Shown here: piece after piece, positions 17,015 to 26,615 of the stretch
Layout: each line of letters begins with the position of its first letter
Position numbering within the stretch: the first letter of the stretch is position 1
Assembly: GCA_964351745.1 (NCBI GenBank)
Contig: CAYGPI010000008.1
Span: 1-49,952 of the forward strand
DNA: 49,952 nt
Reading direction: 5' to 3'
Source: CAYNJF01 sp964351745
GTDB lineage: Bacteria > Pseudomonadota > Gammaproteobacteria > Berkiellales > Berkiellaceae
The notes under the pieces: generated by a model
Told to the model about the DNA's origin: nothing
Databases searched by the model: none
Seen by the model: only the letters and a program-made list of their open reading frames with translations
Program-made: the position numbers and the translations under genes

Positions 17015-18775
17015 TTACATAGCAGCGGCTGGAGAGGGAGATCGAATATCATCCATGTGTTCTGCTGTTTCAGCTGAATCTATGCGATTAAGAAGCTTTT
17101 CATCCGTCTTTGTCTTTCTCATGGAACTAAACAATGGCGTAATAGCAGCTTCTTTGGATGCACTCGAGCTATCTTTATCAACAGGGTTAGGCTTAAGCGC
17201 CTCTAATTCATGCTTTAAGTCCGAGCACCACTGGCAAACCTGAAGAAGCAAATTTAAACTAAACTCCTCTTTCGTATAAGTTTCATCAAACACTTGACCA
17301 CTTTGAACTGGGCCCATGGCGCATAGTAACTGCGTGAAGGATGCTGCCGTTTCTTTGTCCCCCAACCTGAGCGCAAGCGTTACAACGAGCTGCCTTGATC
17401 GGTAGATAGTTTCTTGCGAGGTCTCACCGGATGCCATTTCCACATCCTTGACTGTTGGCAAAGAGACTCCCTTTTTGGCAACCAAAAGACCAGATCCAAG
17501 ACCTCGCATAATAATTTCTAATGCCCTTGTGTGATCAGCACTTTTAGAACTACCTGCTTCACGAACAAGCTTTTTAACTAATTTTGAGTCCCCTAAAACC
17601 CATGCCGTAGCATCTCTATCACGATTAAGTGCTTTCGCATAATAGTAAGTGCTCATTGCATTTTTATCTATAAAAGTTTCCGGATTCTCAGCTGGAGCTC
17701 TTAATTGAGTGAACAAATCGGCAAGCCCACTAGCATTTTTTTCACACGCATAATTTAAAGGTCTTTTGCCATTCATGATTGGCCAGCACATCAGTAGCTC
17801 CTGGTGAAGAAGTTGAAATACAGATAAGACTTTTTTCATTTCAGCCACATCCACCTCACCTGATAATGCATCATGAAATTTGATAGAATGTCCAATAAAT
17901 TCCTTTATGTCCTTTATAGGTAGATCCAACTTCATGACATCATTAAGCAAATTTGCGTTCACGCCATAATGAATGGCTGCCCAATGGATCGCAAAGATAT
18001 GGCCTCCAAGAGCAGCATAATGTAGCAAACCATACCCAACAACATCTTTAGCCATCGGATCTAAAGTGGGATATTGCTTGACCAATTTTGGTATAGCTTC
18101 TACGTCACCCGAAAAAGCCGCACAATGCAGTAGATTAATTCCTGCTTTGGTGGTCGCTAGCTCAGAAAGACCATAACGCTCAACCAGTTTAGGCACTAAA
18201 TCAGCATTTTGAGCATATACAGCACAATGTAACAAATTAAGCCCCTCTTTAGTAAGAGAGTCAGCTTTTAATTTGCTGTAATTTGAAATTAATTCATCAA
18301 TGGTCTCTAGATGGCCACCCTGCGCTGCGCAATGCAGGAGATTGAATCCCTTTTTTGATAAGCTCAAAGGATTAAGTTTGCTATATTTTTTTTCTAACTC
18401 TAAAACCCCTTTGGAGCTCCCTCCCAAAGCTGCAAAATGTAGAAGTCCCCATCCTTCTAGATCTTGCGCTAAAGGTTTTAATTTATACTTTTTAACTAAG
18501 TAATCGATGGTGTCAACCTGACCACCAAAAGCTGCATGATGCAAAATATTTCGGCCATAGGCATCATGAAGCTCAGCTGGCATTTGATGATGGCCTATAA
18601 AGAAATCTAAGAGTTGTGTGTGACCTGCATAAGCCGACCAGTAGAATGCCATGAGCATTTCCTGGCGATTTGCCCCGCTCAGAAATCTAATAACCCCATC
18701 ACTCTGTCCATTTTCAAAGGCAGCTTCTAACTGCGACTCATAGTCTTCATTGACATCAAAACCATGTTTCAACAT
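17015..18775 (-). CDS. Ankyrin-repeat protein, possible effector
   Basis: 586 residues, no signal peptide or membrane helix. About seven ankyrin repeats of roughly 36 residues span residues 38-285, with the recurrent core LLHCAAxGG…IxxLVxxY (for example NLLHCAAQGGHLETIDELI and NLLHCAVYAQNADLVPKLV). The spacing is close to 36 rather than 33 because each repeat carries an extra YxKLxPL-type insert. The C-terminal half (about 290-586) is helical with no family I recognise and ends in a Ser/Ala/Pro-rich tail. Such proteins are often type IV effectors in Legionellales, but they also occur in cytosolic roles. The surrounding 15.6-20.7 kb looks accessory. The start codon lacks a strong ribosome-binding site. 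Confidence 0.8.
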   Translation of the reverse strand: MLKHGFDVNEDYESQLEAAFENGQSDGVIRFLSGANRQEMLMAFYWSAYAGHTQLLDFFIGHHQMPAELHDAYGRNILHHAAFGGQVDTIDYLVKKYKLKPLAQDLEGWGLLHFAALGGSSKGVLELEKKYSKLNPLSLSKKGFNLLHCAAQGGHLETIDELISNYSKLKADSLTKEGLNLLHCAVYAQNADLVPKLVERYGLSELATTKAGINLLHCAAFSGDVEAIPKLVKQYPTLDPMAKDVVGYGLLHYAALGGHIFAIHWAAIHYGVNANLLNDVMKLDLPIKDIKEFIGHSIKFHDALSGEVDVAEMKKVLSVFQLLHQELLMCWPIMNGKRPLNYACEKNASGLADLFTQLRAPAENPETFIDKNAMSTYYYAKALNRDRDATAWVLGDSKLVKKLVREAGSSKSADHTRALEIIMRGLGSGLLVAKKGVSLPTVKDVEMASGETSQETIYRSRQLVVTLALRLGDKETAASFTQLLCAMGPVQSGQVFDETYTKEEFSLNLLLQVCQWCSDLKHELEALKPNPVDKDSSSASKEAAITPLFSSMRKTKTDEKLLNRIDSAETAEHMDDIRSPSPAAAM

Positions 18776-18933
18776 ATTTTAAGTCCAAATTTATGGGATC
18801 ATACTAAAACGCTAGCACGTAACATTTCATGATTCTATTGATAAACACTGAAAAACCACTAGGACTTACCCTGAGATTCCAAGATAAGCTCTAGAAGAGC
18901 CTAAGTAGAGCGTTGTAAAACCAAAAGAGAAAG

Positions 18934-18951
18934 TTGACAAACTAGTATAAT
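18934..18951 (+). promoter_or_regulatory. Promoter-like words upstream of the 439-residue gene
   Basis: A perfect -35 word TTGACA (18934-18939) and a perfect -10 word TATAAT (18946-18951) lie only 6 nt apart, so they cannot form one normal promoter. Either TATAAT works with a poor -35, or TTGACA works with TGTAGA at 18957. They sit 80-100 nt before the next start codon, in an otherwise featureless 256-bp gap. Confidence 0.3.
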
Positions 18952-19031
18952 TTTTGTGTAGATTGCCCAACAGCCCTGCACCTGATATTATGCAGCTCAC
19001 TTACAAACCAAAAATGTTGGATAATTGACTC

Positions 19032-20351
19032 ATGTTAAAAAGTTGTGTTGCTTTAGAAAAGAGAATAGATGACGGGATCAGCCCACAAAGTGCTCTGGCC
19101 GCAACTCTTGAGCAGTACATTCATGATGCCAATCCTAGTCTTGATCCCAATCTTATCAAAGATATCAAGAACTTTGTTTTTGAGCTAAAAACCACCCTCT
19201 CCTCTGGTAATCTTCAACCAAATCACTACATCGGAGAGCGAGACGAAGAGCTAAAAGAAATCTTAAGAGTTGGTATCATCGAAATGGCTAAAACTAGGAC
19301 CGTATCCTCTCTTGTTGACGACATTGATAATATTTTAGCGGCCAACCCGTCTAATCTAAAGATAACCCTTGAGCAGACTGTTCGTCTAGAAAAAGCATTG
19401 AATGCAAACGAAGTTAAGCCACATAACATCCTAGAAGCCAAAGAGAAACTCAATTTTTTGCTTGTTCATCTCTATAAAATTTTCGGACAGACCATTTTAA
19501 AATCTCAAAGCGAAAATGCCTTAGATCTTTTAATAGAGACTCAATTGCCTGAGCCTGATGAGTCGTGTCCCAGAAGCTTTTACGCTTATAACGAAATCCA
19601 AGCGCAACATGAATTTTTAGCGCATCAAAAATTTTATCAGTCTTTTTATCAAGATGCCGACAAGGAAAAGCAGCTTATTTTTTGTTGTGCCAAATCTCGG
19701 GAACTCAAAGAGTCTGGCAGAAGAACCCCTGAGCTTAGAGTAACCCTCATTAGTTTATATGAAGATATCGTTGCAACTTGTTACCAGCCTGTCAATCACA
19801 GGATGTTTAAGCTTGGCGGCGATAGAGAGGCCACTGTCGACTATGTTTTCGAAAAAGTTAAATTATACGCATCTCATCAATGGAAAGACTATAATGATCA
19901 GCTTCGAGATGAGCTTGATCAAAAGCTACACACAGATGAGAAAAATTATCATGAATGGGCTCGGATAAGAAGCTTAACCATACCATCTGGGCTTGATGCA
20001 AAGGTAGTCGATCCACGTCCTTTCTTTCAAACCGCACACTGCTATAGATATACGACCCCAGATCCAGAAGCATGCCCTTTTGATTATGCTGATTATTTAG
20101 CATTACCCAGGTCTCCAAAGAAGAATCCCTTAAGTGCTCATGCCTCGAATACAGCGACTCATTTAGTGCCAAAAAGTGGTCAAGGAGATCCTCTTCCAAT
20201 ACCGCTTTTAGCAGCTTTTGATGACTCTAAAGAAAATGGAGCAAGCCTTAGTCTTCTTGCGACAGATGAAAAATTAGATGATTCAGATGCTGAGCCGGGT
20301 GAAGACCACGAACACAAGTCAAAACCTAATAAACGCAGTAGGATCATATAG
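19032..20351 (+). CDS. Unknown 439-residue protein with acidic and basic C-terminal tail
   Basis: I recognise no family. The protein is soluble, mostly helical and charged, with no signal peptide. Residues 1-170 are helix-rich. The middle has Cys/His/Tyr-rich segments (ESCPRSFYAYNE and HCYRYTTPDPEACPFDYADY). The last 80 residues are low complexity: Ser/Pro/Asn, then an acidic stretch (LDDSDAEPGEDHEH), then a basic end (KSKPNKRSRII). A charged disordered tail is common in translocated effectors, and NKRSR resembles a short nuclear localisation signal, but that is only a resemblance. It overlaps the next, convergent gene by 8 nt and lies next to the ankyrin gene. Confidence 0.6.
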   Translation: MLKSCVALEKRIDDGISPQSALAATLEQYIHDANPSLDPNLIKDIKNFVFELKTTLSSGNLQPNHYIGERDEELKEILRVGIIEMAKTRTVSSLVDDIDNILAANPSNLKITLEQTVRLEKALNANEVKPHNILEAKEKLNFLLVHLYKIFGQTILKSQSENALDLLIETQLPEPDESCPRSFYAYNEIQAQHEFLAHQKFYQSFYQDADKEKQLIFCCAKSRELKESGRRTPELRVTLISLYEDIVATCYQPVNHRMFKLGGDREATVDYVFEKVKLYASHQWKDYNDQLRDELDQKLHTDEKNYHEWARIRSLTIPSGLDAKVVDPRPFFQTAHCYRYTTPDPEACPFDYADYLALPRSPKKNPLSAHASNTATHLVPKSGQGDPLPIPLLAAFDDSKENGASLSLLATDEKLDDSDAEPGEDHEHKSKPNKRSRII

Positions 20352-20637
20352 CGCAGATCGCGCCTGCAATATTTTTGCTGCTCAACAATCCCTTTTCATC
20401 AAAGGTTAAGTACAGCTCAATAAATTCTTCTTTATTGAGCTCAAACCGATAAAGGATTTTACCTTCTTGAGGCTTCATTTCAAACGTATGATTATAAGGC
20501 TCACCAACTGCTTTAATGGCTGATATTTTATCCATACCAATAGTTACCCTATGGTAAATCTCACAGTCAGGTGAGTTGGTTTGCGCCAAAACCTGCACTG
20601 AAATAAAAAGAATAATAAAACTAAACCACTTAAACAT
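20344..20637 (-). CDS. Small exported protein, BamE/SmpA-like
   Basis: 97 residues with a clear signal peptide (FSFIILFISVQVLA, cut before QTNS). The mature part contains VTIGMDKISAIKAVGEPY, which resembles the GMTxxQVxxxLGxP element of SmpA/OmlA (BamE) folds, followed by short beta strands (ILYRFELNKEEFIELYLTFDEKG) typical of that fold. There is no lipobox Cys at the cleavage site, so it is not an obvious lipoprotein; two Cys in the mature chain could form a disulfide. It is probably periplasmic with unknown role. It converges on, and overlaps by 8 nt, the upstream neighbour. Confidence 0.55.
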   Translation of the reverse strand: MFKWFSFIILFISVQVLAQTNSPDCEIYHRVTIGMDKISAIKAVGEPYNHTFEMKPQEGKILYRFELNKEEFIELYLTFDEKGLLSSKNIAGAICAI

Positions 20638-20732
20638 ATTAGAGCCTCATGTTTCTAATATGTTTTTCGGCTTTGCGCCACTCGCAGAGAGATGTTCATT
20701 TAACCAGCTCACGTTCAGTGAGCTGGTCTAAA

Positions 20733-23090
20733 TTATTGAGATTTAGCTAAAAACAACCAAGTTTCTAAGACCGTATCCGGATTCAAGGAGACACTCTCGA
20801 TACCTTCCTGAATGAGCCACTGGGCCAAATCTGGGTGGTCACTAGGGCCTTGACCACAGATCCCAATATATTTGCCTTGTTTACGACAAGCCTGTATCGC
20901 CATAGACAAGAGCGCTTTCACAGCCGGGTCTCTTTCATCAAATTGCTTAGCCACTAAAGCTGAATCTCTATCTAGCCCTAAGGTCAGTTGAGTCAAATCA
21001 TTAGAGCCTATAGAAAAACCATCAAAATACTCTAGATAAGCATCTGCGAGCAAAGCATTCGTTGGCAATTCACACATCATAATGATTCTTAAACCATCTT
21101 CACCACGCTTAAGCCCCATACTTGCAAGCGTATCAATAACAGCTTTTGCCTCAGAGACAGTTCTCACAAAAGGAATCATCACCTCAACATTTTTTAAGCC
21201 CATTTGATTGCGAACTTTTTTGATAGCCTCGACCTCTAAAGCGAAAGCTGGACGAAAACTATCGGCGACATAGCGAGATGCCCCTCTAAACCCAAGCATA
21301 GGGTTTTCTTCATCGGGCTCGTATAAATCTCCACCAATTAAATTAGCGTACTCATTCGATTTAAAATCAGAAAAACGGATAATCACAGGATTAGGATTAA
21401 AGGCTGCCGCTAAAGTACTTATGCCTTCTGCAAGTTTCTCAATATAGAATGTTTTAGGATCAGAATAACCGGCAATTCTTTCTTTAATTTCTGCTTGTAA
21501 GGGTTTATTCAAAGAATCAAAGTCTAGACATGCTTGCGGATGGATCCCAATCATTTGGCTTATCACAAACTCAAGTCTTGCTAAGCCAACCCCATGATTA
21601 GGCAGGGTTGCAAAGCTAAAAGCTCTATCAGGATTTGCTACGTTCATCATGATTTTAAACGGGACAACAGGCATATCTCCTAAATCCTGCCTTAAAATTT
21701 CAAAAGGCAAAAGACTTTCATAAATATTACCGGTTTCTCCACCAGCACAACTGACCGTTACTTCTTGGCCTTCGTGGATCTGTTCGGTACCATCATTCGT
21801 GCCAACGACCGCAGGGATCCCAAGTTCTCTTGCGATAATGGCTGCATGGCAGGTCCTGCCGCCGCGATTAGTCACAATAGCAGACGCGCGTTTCATCACG
21901 GGCTCCCAGTCTGGATCTGTCATATCTGTGACCAGCACGTCACCTGGTTGAACGCTATCCATATCTTCTAGAGAATCGACAATTCTTGCTTTGCCTTGTC
22001 CAATTTTTTGGCCAATACTACGACCTTGCGCCAAAATTCGGCCTTCTTCCTTTAATTCGTAACGCTCTAAGACTTGCGTGTTCTCTCGGCTTCGAACCGT
22101 CTCTGGCCTAGCTTGAACAATAAACAACTCGCCAGAGCGACCATCTTTAGCCCACTCAATATCCATGGCACGACCATAATGCTTTTCTATGATGATCGCT
22201 TGTTTCGCCAAATAAGAAACTTCTTGATCTGTCAACGAAAATTTAGATTGCTCCTCTAATGAAACGTCTTCAATACTAACGCCTTTCGCATCTCCGTACG
22301 TCATTTTTTGAACTTTCGAGCCTAAGGTTTTTCTTAAAATAGCAGATTTATCTAGCTCTAAAGAAGGCTTATACACATAGAATTCATCTGGATTAACCGC
22401 GCCCTGCACAACCATCTCACCCAAGCCATAAGCTGAAGTAATGAAAACGACATCTTCAAATCCAGACTCTGTGTCTAAAGAAAACATCACGCCACTAGCA
22501 GCCAAATCACTGCGCACCATTCTTTGTATACCAACAGATAAAGCAACATCACTATGGGAAAACCCCTGGTGAACGCGATAGGCAATAGCTCTGTCATTGT
22601 ATAAAGATGCAAAGACTTCTTTTACATATCTTAAAATATTATCAATACCTGTGACGTTTAGGAAAGTCTCTTGTTGACCTGCAAAAGAGGCATCCGGCAA
22701 ATCCTCAGCTGTCGCAGAAGAGCGAACAGCAACGCTCGCATCGACACCATTGGATAATTGTTGATAAGAAGCTGTCACTGCATCCACCAATTCTGGCTGC
22801 AATTCAGAGTCCATCACCATTTGGCGGATTGAAGATCCCGCTTCTCTTAAGGCAGCCACATCATCGACGTCCAAAGATTGAAGCACTTTTTCTATTTTTG
22901 AATTCAATTGCCCTTGAAGCAAAAACTCATGATAGGCATCTGCTGTTGTTGCAAAGCCGGTCGGCACCTGCACACCGACCTTAGTTAGATGACAAATCAT
23001 TTCGCCAAGAGAAGCATTTTTCCCTCCTACTTGGTCAACTTGATTAATACCTAATTCTTCAAATGGTATGACATATGAACTCACAGCCAT
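20733..23090 (-). CDS. ppsA: Phosphoenolpyruvate synthase
   Basis: Converts pyruvate and ATP to PEP, AMP and phosphate for gluconeogenesis. The 785-residue protein has the N-terminal ATP-grasp domain (GGKNASLGEM, VAVRSSATAEDLPDASFAGQ) and the swivelling phospho-His domain with GGRTCHAAIIARELGIPAVVG, where His is the catalytic residue. The C-terminal PEP/pyruvate TIM barrel shows NPMLGFRGASRY, GSNDLTQLTLGLDRDS and GICGQGPSDHP. A good ribosome-binding site (GAGGG) precedes the ATG at 23090. The gene is divergent from ppsR with a 77-bp gap, and PpsR controls PpsA by phosphorylation. Confidence 0.96.
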   Translation of the reverse strand: MAVSSYVIPFEELGINQVDQVGGKNASLGEMICHLTKVGVQVPTGFATTADAYHEFLLQGQLNSKIEKVLQSLDVDDVAALREAGSSIRQMVMDSELQPELVDAVTASYQQLSNGVDASVAVRSSATAEDLPDASFAGQQETFLNVTGIDNILRYVKEVFASLYNDRAIAYRVHQGFSHSDVALSVGIQRMVRSDLAASGVMFSLDTESGFEDVVFITSAYGLGEMVVQGAVNPDEFYVYKPSLELDKSAILRKTLGSKVQKMTYGDAKGVSIEDVSLEEQSKFSLTDQEVSYLAKQAIIIEKHYGRAMDIEWAKDGRSGELFIVQARPETVRSRENTQVLERYELKEEGRILAQGRSIGQKIGQGKARIVDSLEDMDSVQPGDVLVTDMTDPDWEPVMKRASAIVTNRGGRTCHAAIIARELGIPAVVGTNDGTEQIHEGQEVTVSCAGGETGNIYESLLPFEILRQDLGDMPVVPFKIMMNVANPDRAFSFATLPNHGVGLARLEFVISQMIGIHPQACLDFDSLNKPLQAEIKERIAGYSDPKTFYIEKLAEGISTLAAAFNPNPVIIRFSDFKSNEYANLIGGDLYEPDEENPMLGFRGASRYVADSFRPAFALEVEAIKKVRNQMGLKNVEVMIPFVRTVSEAKAVIDTLASMGLKRGEDGLRIIMMCELPTNALLADAYLEYFDGFSIGSNDLTQLTLGLDRDSALVAKQFDERDPAVKALLSMAIQACRKQGKYIGICGQGPSDHPDLAQWLIQEGIESVSLNPDTVLETWLFLAKSQ

Positions 23091-23167
23091 GTTACCCTCT
23101 TAATCTATATCTTTATATTATGTATCTTATGCATTTTGATCCCCAAAAGAAAGGCAGGAGCCTACTA

Positions 23168-23989
23168 GTGAAAAGAAGAACCGTTTTTTTTGTCTCCGAC
23201 AGAACAGGTATTACAGCTGAAACAATGGGACTTAGTTTGATATCTCAGTTTGATGATATCCACTTTACACAAGTCACCCTCCCTTTTGTTGATACACTTG
23301 ATAAAGCCCAAGCCACTAAAAAGCGATTTGAGCTAGCCACAAAATCTGATGGTTCGCGCCCTATTGTATTTGGAACCATCATTAACCGAGAGATAAAGGC
23401 ACTCCTAGCTCAAAGTGAAGCCTATTTCTTAGATTTCTTTGGTACTTTTATTCCTTCTCTTGAAGATGAATTAGATAGCAAATCAACTCATACTGTCGGA
23501 AAAATTCATGGCGTGAAAGATATCAATGCCTATAACACACGTATAGATTGCGTTAACTTTGCCTTACAATATGACGATGGTGCGAAAATATTAGGCTATG
23601 ATAAAGCAGACGTTATTTTAACGGGGGTATCAAGGTGCGGCAAAACACCAACGAGCCTTTATTTAGCTATGCAATACGGTGTTAGAGCTGCCAATTACCC
23701 TATTACAAAAGATGAGTTAGATTTAGGGGAGCTTCCAAAGGCACTGCGTCCTTTTAAAAGAAAACTATTTGGGTTAACTATCGATCCATACAAACTACAT
23801 GCCATTCGTGAAGAAAGACGGCCCAATAGCGAATACTCAAATTTAAAAAACTGCATTGATGAAGTGAAAGCTGTCGAAGGCTTGTTTAAAAGAGAGCACA
23901 TCCCCTGTTTGAGCTCCACGAATATGTCTATAGAAGAGCTATCAACCAAAACGCTGGCAACCATGGGGATCCAACGCAGGTTTCGCTAA
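23168..23989 (+). CDS. ppsR: PEP synthase regulatory protein (bifunctional kinase/pyrophosphorylase)
   Basis: DUF299-family protein that inactivates PEP synthase by ADP-dependent phosphorylation of a Thr next to the catalytic His, and reactivates it by Pi-dependent dephosphorylation. The GTG at 23168 has AGGAG seven bases upstream and gives 273 residues starting at the conserved RRTVFFVSDRTGITAE; an earlier start would add 31 unlikely residues. The P-loop-like GVSRCGKTPTSLYLA is intact. The target motif in PpsA (GGRTCHAA) is present in the divergent neighbour, so the pair is consistent. Confidence 0.94.
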   Translation: MKRRTVFFVSDRTGITAETMGLSLISQFDDIHFTQVTLPFVDTLDKAQATKKRFELATKSDGSRPIVFGTIINREIKALLAQSEAYFLDFFGTFIPSLEDELDSKSTHTVGKIHGVKDINAYNTRIDCVNFALQYDDGAKILGYDKADVILTGVSRCGKTPTSLYLAMQYGVRAANYPITKDELDLGELPKALRPFKRKLFGLTIDPYKLHAIREERRPNSEYSNLKNCIDEVKAVEGLFKREHIPCLSSTNMSIEELSTKTLATMGIQRRFR

Positions 23990-24051
23990 CGACAATCATG
24001 ACACTTTAATAAGGCAAGGTATGCTAACGCAAATCAGCATACCTAAAAGCC

Positions 24052-25476
24052 TTAATCAATCCAAAGATTAACAAAATCATCTACAAGCATTTCATCTATA
24101 GTGCTGCTTTGACATTTTTTGAAAAGAGATTCTGAAAATTCTGGGTTAAACCTAGTTCTCAAATTGTTTTCAAATTTTTCAAGAAGTAAAGGGATCCCCT
24201 CTTCACGCCTCGTTCGGTGACCAACTGGATAATGAATTTCTTCAGATAACATGGTGCCATCTTTTAAGGTGATCTCTATCCTGTTTGCAATAGAGCGCTT
24301 GTTGGGATCCAAATACTCTTGACTAAAAGACGGCTCTTCTTCACAAGTCATTAAACGCCTTAGGTTATCAATTTTAGGATCCTTGGCAGTTTCGTTTGAA
24401 TACGACTGAGCCGTTAGCTCTCCTGTGATTAAAGCAATGGCCACCATATATTGCAAACAATGGTCTCTATCTGCTGGATTATGTAAAGCCCCTTCTTTGT
24501 TAATGATTCGATGACCTGACAGTTGAGTCTTAAGGTGGATCCCTTTGATATTATCAAGGTTCCCATCAAGTTGGTTATGCAAATTTAAGGCGCACTCTAC
24601 CGCTGTCTGGCCATGAAATTCTGCTGGATAAGAAATTTTAAAAAGAATATTCTCCATCACATAACTATTCATGCTTTCGGGTAAGTGAACAGGTTTTCCA
24701 TCAAAAAGAACATCTTGAAACCCCCATTTTGCAGCAGAAAGTGCACTCGGGTAACCTTGCTCTCCTTTTAAAACCATCATAGACAGTCGAACAGCTCTTG
24801 AAGTCGCATCACCCGCAGCCCAAGACTTTCTAGAGCCTGTGTTGGGAGTATGACGGTAGGTCCTCAAAGATTGACCATCAAGCCATGCATGGGAAAGTGC
24901 ATCTAGGACATTCTGTTTATCACCACCTAAAAGCTTAGTCACCAAACCTGTCGAGGCAACTTTAACTAAAATCACGTGATCAAGCCCAACAGCATTAAAG
25001 GAATTCTCTAAAGCAAGGCATCCTTGGATCTCGTGAGCCTTTATCATCGCCTCGAGTAAATCCTTCACTTTATACGAGCGTTGATGTTGACGGTTGCTAT
25101 AATCCATCACCGCTAAAAGAGCACCAAGATTATCAGAGGGGTGTCCCCACTCAGCAGCTAACCAGGTATCGTTGTAATCTAACCAGCGAACCAGCATGCC
25201 AATATCAAAAGCTGCCTTAATGGGATCTAGCTCATGATTCGTGCCTGGTACCCTAGAGCTATTTGTGGTCACCTGACCGTCTATCCACGGACCTAATAGT
25301 TTCGTACATTCAGGATATTGCAAGGCTAAAAGGCCACAGCCCAGTGTATCCATCAAGCAATATTTTGCCGTTTCAAAGGCCAAAGGAGAATCAATTTTCT
25401 TATCCATAATGTAATCAGCAAGTTGTACTAAAACATTATCGTAATCAGGAAGACTATTATCGACTAAAACATCCAT
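24052..25476 (-). CDS. prpD: 2-methylcitrate dehydratase (MmgE/PrpD family)
   Basis: Dehydrates 2-methylcitrate to 2-methylaconitate in the methylcitrate cycle, which consumes propionyl-CoA. The 474-residue protein shows the MmgE/PrpD signatures DTLGCGLLALQYPEC, RWLDYNDTWLAAEWGHPSDN, HEIQGCLALENSFN, and AWLDGQSLRTYRHTPNTGSRKSW. SYPAEFHGQTAVECAL and HNPADRDHCLQYMVA follow. The length fits E. coli PrpD (483). It directly follows prpC (TAA then ATG, 2 nt) and is the last gene of prpBCD. No prpE-like gene is downstream. Confidence 0.95.
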   Translation of the reverse strand: MDVLVDNSLPDYDNVLVQLADYIMDKKIDSPLAFETAKYCLMDTLGCGLLALQYPECTKLLGPWIDGQVTTNSSRVPGTNHELDPIKAAFDIGMLVRWLDYNDTWLAAEWGHPSDNLGALLAVMDYSNRQHQRSYKVKDLLEAMIKAHEIQGCLALENSFNAVGLDHVILVKVASTGLVTKLLGGDKQNVLDALSHAWLDGQSLRTYRHTPNTGSRKSWAAGDATSRAVRLSMMVLKGEQGYPSALSAAKWGFQDVLFDGKPVHLPESMNSYVMENILFKISYPAEFHGQTAVECALNLHNQLDGNLDNIKGIHLKTQLSGHRIINKEGALHNPADRDHCLQYMVAIALITGELTAQSYSNETAKDPKIDNLRRLMTCEEEPSFSQEYLDPNKRSIANRIEITLKDGTMLSEEIHYPVGHRTRREEGIPLLLEKFENNLRTRFNPEFSESLFKKCQSSTIDEMLVDDFVNLWID

Positions 25477-25478
25477 GA

Positions 25479-26615
25479 TTAAGCTCTATCCTCTATGTTT
25501 ACAAAACTTCTAGGCTCTGGACCAATATAATCAGCACTTGGTCGAATTAACTTGTTATTTTCTCTTTGCTCAAGAATATGAGCCGACCATCCTGCCACCC
25601 TAGACATCACAAAAATAGGCGTAAACATAGGTGTTGGAATGCCCATAAAATGATAGGCAGTCGCGCTGTAGAAATCTAGATTTGGAAATAGTCTTTTTTC
25701 ATCCCACATCACTCTTTCAATCGCTTCTGATACTGGGTACAGCACTCTGTCTTCTTTCAAAACGCTTAACTGTTCTGCGGCTTTCTTAATAATGTCTGAG
25801 CGTGGATCTGATTCTGAATACACCCTGTGCCCAAATCCCATGATGAGCTCTTTATCCAAAAGCATCTGCTTTAATCCAACCTTAGCAGATTCGGCGTCTT
25901 TAAATTTTTCAATCAGTGCCATAGCCATTTCATTGGCTCCACCATGAAGCCGGCCTCTTAATGTGCCAATAGCAGCACAAATAGCAGAATAGATATCTGA
26001 TAGCGTTGCAGTACAAACGCGTGCGGCAAAAGTTGAAGCATTAAATTCATGCTCTGCGTAGAGGATCAACGAAGTGTTCATCGTCTTAATCATGAAATCA
26101 GCATGCTCAAATTTTTCTCTAAAGTCAGGGCCATGTAAGAGATTTAAAAAATATTCGGCCGTTGATGGAGCCTCTCTATCTAAATTTATCTCTTCACCCT
26201 TCTCATGAAAATGATGCCAAAACAATAAACATGATGGTAAAATGCCTAATAAGCGTATCGCAGCATCATCTCGCTGGTCAAAGTTAGACTCTGGTTCAAG
26301 ATGACCTAAAAAAGAGCAGCTTGTTCTCAAGACATCCATAGGATGAGCTGTTTTAGGAATAAGTTTTAAAATTGATTTGAGCGTTTGAGGTATATCACGA
26401 TACTTCATTAGCTTAGCCTGAAACTCGCTTAACGCTTCACGATTAGGCAAATGGCCTTTAAGCAAAAGAAAAGAAACTTCTTCAAAGGAAGCATTATCAC
26501 ATAAATCAAAGATTGAGTAGCCGCGATAATGGAGCCCCTTTCCTTCTTTGCCTACAGTGCATACGGATGTTGTGCCTGCTGTGACGCCAGCAAGCCCACC
26601 TTTCTTATCGACCAT
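25479..26615 (-). CDS. prpC: 2-methylcitrate synthase
   Basis: Condenses propionyl-CoA with oxaloacetate. The 378-residue length and position between prpB and prpD fit PrpC rather than the larger GltA citrate synthase. Seen: the N-terminal KGLHYRGYSIFDL, the His-bearing HEFNASTFAARV, GRLHGGANEMAM, and the active-site GFGHRVYSESDPRS. The ATG at 26615 has GGGGAG eight bases upstream and overlaps the end of prpB by 11 nt, so translation is coupled. Confidence 0.95.
   Translation of the reverse strand: MVDKKGGLAGVTAGTTSVCTVGKEGKGLHYRGYSIFDLCDNASFEEVSFLLLKGHLPNREALSEFQAKLMKYRDIPQTLKSILKLIPKTAHPMDVLRTSCSFLGHLEPESNFDQRDDAAIRLLGILPSCLLFWHHFHEKGEEINLDREAPSTAEYFLNLLHGPDFREKFEHADFMIKTMNTSLILYAEHEFNASTFAARVCTATLSDIYSAICAAIGTLRGRLHGGANEMAMALIEKFKDAESAKVGLKQMLLDKELIMGFGHRVYSESDPRSDIIKKAAEQLSVLKEDRVLYPVSEAIERVMWDEKRLFPNLDFYSATAYHFMGIPTPMFTPIFVMSRVAGWSAHILEQRENNKLIRPSADYIGPEPRSFVNIEDRA

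Noticed and set aside
18934..18951. TTGACA and TATAAT as one perfect promoter
   Set aside because: They are only 6 nt apart, far less than the 16-18 bp needed for one sigma-70 promoter.
19858..20199. 113-residue open frame opposite the 439-residue gene
   Set aside because: No recognisable features; the plus-strand frame is much longer and better placed.
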